This document shows positions 57,472 through 64,000 of a stretch of 64,000 bases of DNA, piece by piece. This DNA comes from Tilletiaria anomala UBC 951 (taxonomy: Eukaryota > Basidiomycota > Exobasidiomycetes > Georgefischeriales > Tilletiariaceae): the NCBI RefSeq assembly GCF_000711695.1, contig NW_013547017.1:124001-188000 (forward strand), read 5' to 3'. The notes under the pieces were generated by a model, which saw only the letters and a program-made list of their open reading frames with translations, searched no databases and had not been told where the DNA came from. Made by a program: the position numbers and the translations under genes. Within the stretch, counting starts at the first letter, position 1, and each line of letters opens with the position of its first letter.

Positions 57472-57939
57472 GATCACTTTTTGCTTAACTGCACTCGCGT
57501 TTACGATGACAGTCGGATACGGAGATCTTCGGTAGGCCACATATACCTCGCAGATACTCCATCGATGTCCAAAAGGTAGCAGGAAGGAGAGAAGCAAGGC
57601 GAGCCCTGCTGGCAGGTGAGGAAGAGAGAACTGAATCAGAGTCAGAAGTAGAATCCGGAAGTGGACAGGTCGGAACCAATGTGAAGATTAGGGTTACTGG
57701 CATCCCTCAATCAGAATGGTGAATGTAAATAACCAACAGCCAGACGCCAATTGGGGCGCGACGCGACATGAAAGCTTGTAGAGGTGTTGGTCTCTATGGG
57801 GCGTTTGGTGGCAACCCACATAACAATCACAGCGAGGTTAGCTGTCAGCCTGTCATATTTGAGGTACAAGTACAGATATGACTGGGCACTTGGGTTGTCG
57901 GTAGGTGCAGCACGGCATGATCCATGAAGGGTGGCTCTG
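57472..57939. promoter_or_regulatory. divergent promoter, GluRS / APC5
   Basis: 468 bases between divergent ATGs; no gene seen. Confidence 0.45.
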
Positions 57940-60900
57940 ATGAGCCTTGCCCTATGCGAGAAGAAAGCAGAAGTAGTTGCATCAAGCATGCTGCCCACCT
58001 CAGCCATTCCCAAGCCAGGGTCAGTCGACGGTCCCAACATCGCCTGTGTTCTTCTTCTCGAGCACTTCTGCCATCATGTCAACTATTCGTCATGGCGTCG
58101 GACGATGATTCAAGCTGCGCAAAAGGAGTACCAGGAGCAGGACGTTCGTCGACATGGTCCCGACGAGGGTGTCGAAACGGTGAAAGAAAGCTCCGGAGAA
58201 GAACAACACAAGCTGCACATCAATAGCCACCTTGTCAGTAGAACATACGCCTCTTTACTCATCTACATTGTTCGTTTGTACTGCCAAATCGACCCTCCAG
58301 CCCCCACCTGGAACCATTTCCTCTGCTCGCTCCGAGCCTACCTGCTATCGGATGCATGCTATCACATTCGGCAGCACTTCTCTTTTACCTCCCCTCCGCA
58401 CTCTCAGCTCGGTGGCTCAAACACAGAAAGCCATGCTAGCAGGCATCTCGCACGCATAGAATTGCTCGCCGACGCCCTAGTCAGCAATCTTGTCAGCTAT
58501 GAGCTCGAGGCAATGATGGGTAGGATTCAAACCACTTCCGACCTGGCACGCATCTTTGCCAACATCGTCGATGGGGATTCCAAGGCGCACTCGCCTTCCT
58601 CGCTTTCCTCGCCTTCTTCTTCCGAACAGCAAACCACCGGGTGGCTGACAAACAGCATGAATAATAGCGACTTGACAGTCTCGCAGGGTGCATTGCATCG
58701 TCGCAGCTTCCTCGGTGTTCAAGTGAGGCGCATCCGCTTGCGCTGGATCAGGCTCGACTTTACCGAGCAGGCGACCGTCCTTCAGAATTTCGTCGCCTGG
58801 CGTCAAGCACCGTCGACATCGAATACCATTTGCAACAGCAGTACCATGGCTGCAGCATATCTGTCAGAGAAGCTCAAGGAGATGGATGCCCGAGGCCAGT
58901 ACGGTAGAGGCGAAATCGTCCTCGAAGATAGGGTGGATGCGTACGACAATTATGTCCGATCACTATGGCGAGGCGACTGGTCGGCAGCAAGGCACAATCT
59001 CAGTCGCTACTTTGATCACGCACCGCAGCATGCTGAACAGTAAGTGTGAAATTTTCGTCACTGGTGCAGCATCGGAAGGAAGCCGCAATGCTCATCTATG
59101 CTGTGCTCATTGGTTTTGCAGTGAGCTGCACCATCACGCCTTGATCAACCTCGCTGCCTTTCACATGCAATCGAATAATCTTCAAGCAGCCGAAAGCAGC
59201 GTGGAAGAAGCAATACGGCTCGGGCGCCACGTCCATGACACATATGCGATTGACCTCTGCGCAGCCCTGCTCGATCGATTGCAAGCACTCAAGCCGATCG
59301 ACGAACCGCCCATTCTCGACCCCAAGCTGATCGTCGATGCCGGCAGCGGAAAATTTGAGCCACAACGGCAGATCTTGCCATTCAGTCTTGAGACGCTCTG
59401 GCATGCTCGACACAGCGTTGAGACCGGACGTTCGAGCCTGCCCGAAGCCCTGAACAGTATGCACGAGCTGACGTGGGACTTTGACCCGGACTTCCCGGCC
59501 TCGTTCCTGGGTGGCACACTCGGCTTCGGCGGAAATAAAACGCCGATGGCGAAGACGCTGCGCAAGCAAAAGCAGAAGAAGCGGCTCAAGGAGCTGCAAG
59601 CGAATGCGGCGCAGCAAGGCCCCATGGGAGGTATGACGGCCGCCACCGCGCTTGCCGCTGCCGCAAGGGAGGCGCAACTGCGGAAACTGGGGCGGAAAGA
59701 GCCGCGCGCCAGTTCTGGCAAAGAAGCAGTTCGTTACGATGCGCTGCGTGGGGCTGTCTGGTGCGACATGGGATTCGGGCAAGTGGCCGAGGTGCTTTGG
59801 GATGAGGCCCTGCATCAAATCGGCTCGAGTGGCTTTTCACATCACACATGTGCCAACGAAGTTAGGCTGGAGGCTCTCGGTGGAAAAGCCTTTCGCCTTG
59901 CCGAAGCCGGACATTACGATGATGCACTTGCACTACTGCTCGACTGGGACTTTCTGTGCGGCCTATCGCTGCTTGAGTACCAAGACTGGCAGAAACGCAT
60001 CTGGAGGGTGCTGTGGCTCCGAGCTAGGAGGCAAGGCAAGGTCGCGACAATGAAGAGGCTCAAGGAGTCGAGGTACGAAGTGGAATTGGAGGTCGATGGA
60101 TTAAATCCGGCGGACGACCGAGCGGCACTAGATCCACTCTTAGGCACTAAACTCGATGGCGCTAGTCCCGAAGCGCCTGCTCTCAATCCTGAAAGCGACA
60201 ATGCAACACTCTCTCGAGGTGCCAACGAGGCAGACGCTGTCGTGCGGATGCATGAGAGCGCGAAGGAACGGACTCTGCGAGTCCTAAGGCAAGGAAAACA
60301 TGCATCTGTGCGTATCCAACGCATGTCCGTCGTACATCCCTACTGCACGAGACTCTGATTGACTTTCGGGCGTACAGGATCTCGGAGACGTCTCGCTGGC
60401 TCTGATGCCATTGATGGAATCCATCAGTCTCGCCAATCGCTTCAAATTCGCGCCTTTGCAGCGCGCAGCGACAGTTCATGTCGCAGAGCTGATGGCCGTG
60501 CAGCTAAACCTGCCCAAACGCGCACAGCATACACTTTCGGAGGTATTCGATGAAGTGAGTCATGCAAGGATGTGCAAGCGCGAAGGCGATGGCTGGCTAA
60601 ACCGAATCTGACGAATAATGCTTTCGGACGCAGTGCCTCGTAGAGGACAACTTTGAACGGAGAGCAGATGCACAAAAGGTCAAAGCTGTGGTTTTGCTGG
60701 CAAACTCTTCGCACGAACGTGAGCCATTTAGGGTGTAGAGAAAATACAATTGATGCCACGGTGCTAACGACACAAGAGCTTTGCATTTTAGCTGGCGAAT
60801 GCAAGGAGGCGATCGGATGGCTCGAACGGGCTTGCGCAGGTGAGCATGTGAACGCAAGACTCTTGAAAGCGTTCTCAAACACAACCTGAACTCATTCACG

Positions 60901-61139
60901 ATGCTGCAGACTACGAGCGTGTTGGTGCAAATGCTTCGCGCCTATCGTGCGTGGGCCTGATAGTCTACCTCTACCACCATCTGCAAGATCAGGACGAACG
61001 ACAACGGTGGTTGACCACGTACATGGCTCTGGAAGCACAGCTGGCTCAAGCGCAGAACAGTTTGGAAGTTGACCCACTCGTCCTTAGAGTGGAAGGGATT
61101 GTCAAGCAGCTAGGGCACCGCTTTAGTCTAATTGAATGA
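57940..61139 (+). CDS. APC5: anaphase-promoting complex subunit 5 (APC5)
   Basis: Exons 57940..59039, 59122..60307, 60378..60554, 60634..60718, 60792..60839 and 60910..61139; 941 residues. N-terminal half: helical (SRTYASLLIYIVRLYCQ) with an acidic Ser-rich loop at about 58580-58640. The APC5 TPR block starts at the splice HELHHHALINLAAFHMQSNN and continues LQAAESSVEEAIRLGRHVHD. Later exons keep TPR character: SLANRFKFAPLQRAATVHVA, LNLPKRAQHTLSEVFDE, GECKEAIGWLERACA. The small 48- and 85-nt exons are fixed by phase and clear GTGAGC/CAG borders. Role: platform subunit of the APC/C ubiquitin ligase that drives exit from mitosis. Identification rests on the APC5 block and length (human APC5 is 755). 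Confidence 0.82.
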
Positions 61140-61222
61140 TCCTTGGTGTTACAACAATGGGGAGAAAGATTGTTGGAGTCCGCAAGCGCACATACCCGTA
61201 ACGCTACAGAATGTTCAAGAAT

Positions 61223-62797
61223 CTATCCCTTGCGCAACAGCGTGCGCTTGAAGAACGCAATCACGCGGCTGACCAGCCCACCCTTGTGATCACTATCCCT
61301 GAGGTCATCGCTGCGCCAAACCCAGCCAGTGGGCAACTGGATCATCCCGACGGAGCCCTCATCGGGCGGCAGGATGCTCATGATAGGGCGCGCAGAAAGC
61401 TCTCGGCCCAGATTGGCGTGTACGGCCATTAGCTCAAATGGCGAGCGACCTGCTTCCACCGCCTCATTGATACCCTGTGTTAAAGTCTTGCGCGCCTGTT
61501 GCGCGGCTTCGCTGAAGACGTCTCTGTAACGCGCAGGCAGGACATCTTCCGGTATCAAATTGGAAAGGGCACGCAGTTCAGGATCCGTATAGTATGGCGG
61601 AATCTTCCAAAGGCGATAAAATGGTTCGTCCTCAGGTGGTTCCAAGAAGCCGACCGGTGGGGGCTCGCAAGCTTGCGACTCAGATTCCGTTTGCGCGGCG
61701 AGCGGCGAACTCTTGTGCGGAGAATTGGAGAATGAAGGGCGACCGCGCACTGGGCTGTTAGAAAGATGAAGTGACGAACGATGTTCTTGGCTGCCTTGCG
61801 CTTCGCCAAATGGATCATTATCAGCAGTTGGCTGCCTCTGACACGTCCGTCGTCGCGCTGGCGTGATCACCTCAAATCCCAGTACGCGGACGAGGAGGTT
61901 CACCGCGTCGCGCTCGAATTCTGGCCCTGCAGCCTCGAGGAGGACAGCCTCATCAAAGGCCCAAATAGCTTGATAGCAACCCGCGCCACCGCGGTCTCTT
62001 CCTCGTGCCTGGCACTGCATAAAGAGGCGAAGCGCGCCAAAGAAGGGTCGTGTTCCCACTTGTACGGACGTGCAATGGGAACGAATGAATTCTTGCAGCA
62101 CCCCGTACCGCGCCCGTCTGTCGGCGGCAGAACGCGGACGTTCGCCGTGATCGGGTAGTTTGGAGGCCGGTATAGCATTTTCGATATCTCGCTCCAGTCG
62201 CTCACGGCCCTGTCTTGCTACTTGGGCATGAAAGTCTTGTCGGACTTTAGCTTGTAGACGCATGTAAGTCGGTCGGTGCGTGGGCGGGGCCTTGTTCAGC
62301 ATGGATTCCATTGCCAATTTACTCGCCTCATCTTGTTCGAAATAGAACCCGTGGCAGGTAGCAGCAAAGCCTTTCAAATCGACTGGGGTTGGGCTACGAG
62401 GAGGAGCAGGAACCATAGAAGTGCCGCTCATCTTAGGCGACCCCATCTTAGGCGACCCGTTAAGCACAGGGCTTTGGGAGGTTCGAGGTAGCGGGGGCAC
62501 ATTGTACACCAATTGAGACGGTGGGGGCGAACATGTGCTGCTCGGTCGAAAAGGCGAGCTTCGCCGCTCGATCGAAACAGGGGGCGGCGACGGTGAATGA
62601 AGCGATGTTCGGAACTCGAATCCTGTAATGCTTCGGGCTCTGCCATGTTCCCCATCCTGCTTTTCTACTTGATGAGCTTGATTGTCTCCATCTATGGCGT
62701 CGTGAAAGAGACCGACGGCACGCTTGGGCTTGGGTGCTGCAAGAAGTGGCGGGGCTGCTGAGGCCGAGCCTCCCGACGCTGTCAAAGGGCCAGACAT
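61223..62797 (-). CDS. unrecognised 524-residue protein, probably fungus-conserved
   Basis: Single exon from ATG 62797 to the stop at 61223. The N-terminal 150 residues are Ser/Pro-rich and disordered, with a short tandem GSPKM unit (NGSPKMGSPKM). A folded part begins near GFAATCHGFYFEQDEASK and includes YMRLQAKVRQDFHAQVARQG, RRARYGVLQEFIRSHCTSVQ, and an end with FYRLWKIPPYYTDPELRAL and LPTGWVWRSDD. I know no function for it. There is no membrane span or catalytic motif. Convergent with APC5, 83 bp between stops. Confidence 0.7.
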   Translation of the reverse strand: MSGPLTASGGSASAAPPLLAAPKPKRAVGLFHDAIDGDNQAHQVEKQDGEHGRARSITGFEFRTSLHSPSPPPVSIERRSSPFRPSSTCSPPPSQLVYNVPPLPRTSQSPVLNGSPKMGSPKMSGTSMVPAPPRSPTPVDLKGFAATCHGFYFEQDEASKLAMESMLNKAPPTHRPTYMRLQAKVRQDFHAQVARQGRERLERDIENAIPASKLPDHGERPRSAADRRARYGVLQEFIRSHCTSVQVGTRPFFGALRLFMQCQARGRDRGGAGCYQAIWAFDEAVLLEAAGPEFERDAVNLLVRVLGFEVITPARRRTCQRQPTADNDPFGEAQGSQEHRSSLHLSNSPVRGRPSFSNSPHKSSPLAAQTESESQACEPPPVGFLEPPEDEPFYRLWKIPPYYTDPELRALSNLIPEDVLPARYRDVFSEAAQQARKTLTQGINEAVEAGRSPFELMAVHANLGRELSARPIMSILPPDEGSVGMIQLPTGWVWRSDDLRDSDHKGGLVSRVIAFFKRTLLRKG

Positions 62798-63604
62798 GAT
62801 TTCCTCGTTGGATCTTCACGTCGGGAATTTTGCTACAGAGTGCTAAGCGTCTTACCGCACCAGAAGAGGTGCAATTCCTCGGAAGTGGAGGACGATGTTG
62901 TTTCGATGATTCAGGTGACGACTGCCTATCGGCACGGTGATAAATCTGGCTTCGGGACACGTCGAAACAGCATTCTGTAATCTCTCTGCCGAGGCTCAAG
63001 ATGCGAAGCGGAGGTGGGTCCCCCTATCCTCTAATGTCCAGTGGACATGCATCAATCGCAGCCTGTCCGCCCTTGGCCTGAAATCAGCATATTAAAATCT
63101 TGAAATGTGGTACGAAGGAGATGCACAGACAGGCGACAGCGGATGAAAAGGCGGACTTACAAGATGTTGTCATTAACAAGACTTTTTTTTCGCGGCAGGG
63201 AGAGCATTCCTTTTTACTACCATAACTACAATACAATGTTGAAACATCCCACCATCGTTTAAGCTACTTTTTTCGCAGGGTGTAGCATCGCTATGCTACG
63301 TTTTATTAAAGGAGAGGCTCACGAGTTACCGTCAGATCGGCTTGGGGAGCTTGCTCATGCATTGCAAACAGGGCCTCAAATTCGTTTGTTGGGCACGAAA
63401 AACTTGTCTCGTGCATGCGGTATCCGCATGGCGATGGCCAGACAAGCGGTCATAAGTTGGCTACTTCATCCTCAAGTACATGTCGATGTTGTGCAGAGCC
63501 ATATGTAACTTCCCTACCGGAAAGGCGGGCGGAGAGAGAAAGTCAACGGTCTGCCCAGCACCAGGTCATGTGTTGGAGCCCCTGCCTTGCCGGTTTAAGC
63601 ACCG
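62798..63604. other. intergenic region
   Basis: About 0.8 kb between the start of the unrecognised gene and the P450 relic. Short frames on the plus strand (for example 63293-63508) have no recognisable content. T8 run near 63183. Confidence 0.4.
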
Positions 63605-64000
63605 CTACGACTCATGCTTTGAAAGGTAGAGTGTGTGAGTTGGCAACCCTGTTGAAAGCCAGAGTGTCCACATCTTCGACGTCTCCGTCTGGCGCACGGA
63701 ATCGCAAAGCCCAACGCAGGATGGAGCAGTTGATGAAGATGGATCAATTGGCGACATTGAGGCTGACGCAGATTCTGTGACCAAAGTCGAACTGAATATT
63801 ACCGCGCGTTGAGAACCACGGCCTTGTACCGTCTGACCATCATCGCTTAACAAGCGTCCAGGTTTGAAGATGTGCGGCTCAAGGGAGATGTACCCATGGT
63901 ACCCTATGAAATGATGTCTTTTTGAGAGCAACTAGTCCTTATGCAGGATGTCTTTGGCGATGCCATGAAGAACGCCACCCCTCCGAAATCAGGCATCTCC
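63605..64000 (-). pseudogene. decayed cytochrome P450, C-terminal part (runs off window)
   Basis: Minus-strand fragments in the order of a fungal P450 end. GVLHGIAKDILHKD lies where P450s have the GVPHxxxEDDxY segment. After a stop comes LLSKRHHFIGYHGYISLEPH, continuing IFKPGRLLSDDGQT, which corresponds to the DPxxFxPERFLxDG region. In another frame FGHRICVSLNVANWSIFI is followed by LRWAFDS, in the place of the heme loop FGxGRRxCPGRxxA. The Cys survives but its surroundings are changed. At least one stop and one frame change make it non-functional. Only about 130 residues lie in the window. Substrate class cannot be told. Confidence 0.6.

Noticed and set aside
1-64000. Transposons, retroelements, CRISPR arrays, rRNA and tRNA genes
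   Set aside because: I saw no terminal repeats, transposase or reverse-transcriptase motifs, no regularly spaced repeats and no convincing tRNA A/B boxes. A dedicated tRNA scan was not possible here.

Overview
The window looks like a gene-dense fungal chromosome arm, most probably from a basidiomycete of the Ustilaginomycotina (Exobasidiomycete) kind. The reasons are short spliceosomal introns (about 60-125 nt) with strong GTGAGT/GTAAGT donors, several per gene, about 55% GC, long disordered Ser/Pro/Gln-rich tails, and a gene set (kinesin-6, Spc105/KNL1, Whi3-like RRM protein, Xbp1-type APSES factor, DHHC acyltransferase, APC5) that belongs to fungi. The lineage within the fungi is an inference. 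Exon models were built by hand from splice consensus, frame and family conservation. In every model given here the summed exons are a multiple of three.

Layout. 1-1715 (-) is the 5' part of an ITC1/ACF1-like ISWI subunit (WAC and DDT domains), cut by the window edge. 1716-6900 is poor in intact genes and holds a decayed DUF1479 gene. 6898-8394 (+) is an unrecognised Gln-rich ORF. 8696-10069 (-) is a GFO/IDH/MocA oxidoreductase, 10828-11739 (+) a DsbA-like thioredoxin-fold protein, 11951-15892 (-) a kinesin-6 and 16722-19331 (+) an SV2-like MFS transporter. 19465-20502 (-) is an MPDU1-type PQ-loop protein and 21586-22694 (+) a DUF1295 membrane protein. 22798-23990 (-) is a second decayed gene. 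25314-27301 (-) is an APSES factor, 28475-30063 (-) U1-70K, 30554-31094 (+) a small INO80F/TFPT-like coiled coil, 31234-32451 (-) RRP36 and 32923-36439 (+) SPC105/KNL1. 38193-41477 (+) is a Whi3-like double-RRM protein whose frame runs without a stop into an LTO1 (Yae1-domain) protein. 42577-44926 (+) is an ERF2-like DHHC palmitoyltransferase, 45094-47485 (-) an isoaspartyl peptidase/taspase family protein and 48210-50412 (+) a Gpt2/Sct1-like acyltransferase. 50584-52435 (-) is unrecognised. 53163-54890 (+) is the PP2A activator PTPA, 54938-57471 (-) cytosolic GluRS, 57940-61139 (+) APC5 and 61223-62797 (-) unrecognised. 63605-64000 (-) is the 3' end of a decayed cytochrome P450.

Most neighbours alternate in strand. 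Divergent pairs share 0.5-0.8 kb promoters, and convergent pairs end 47-300 bp apart. Mitosis is well represented (kinesin-6, Spc105, APC5, PTPA), next to RNA and ribosome functions (U1-70K, Rrp36, Lto1, Whi3, GluRS) and lipid/ER functions (MPDU1, GPAT, Erf2, DUF1295). No operon-like logic links them. The decayed genes (DUF1479, the unrecognised relic, the P450) sit in gene-poor gaps and suggest ongoing loss of accessory metabolism.

The most striking observation is the gapless, in-frame junction of the Whi3-like and Lto1 coding regions. Retaining or removing one intron would decide between an RRM-only protein and an RRM-Lto1 fusion.
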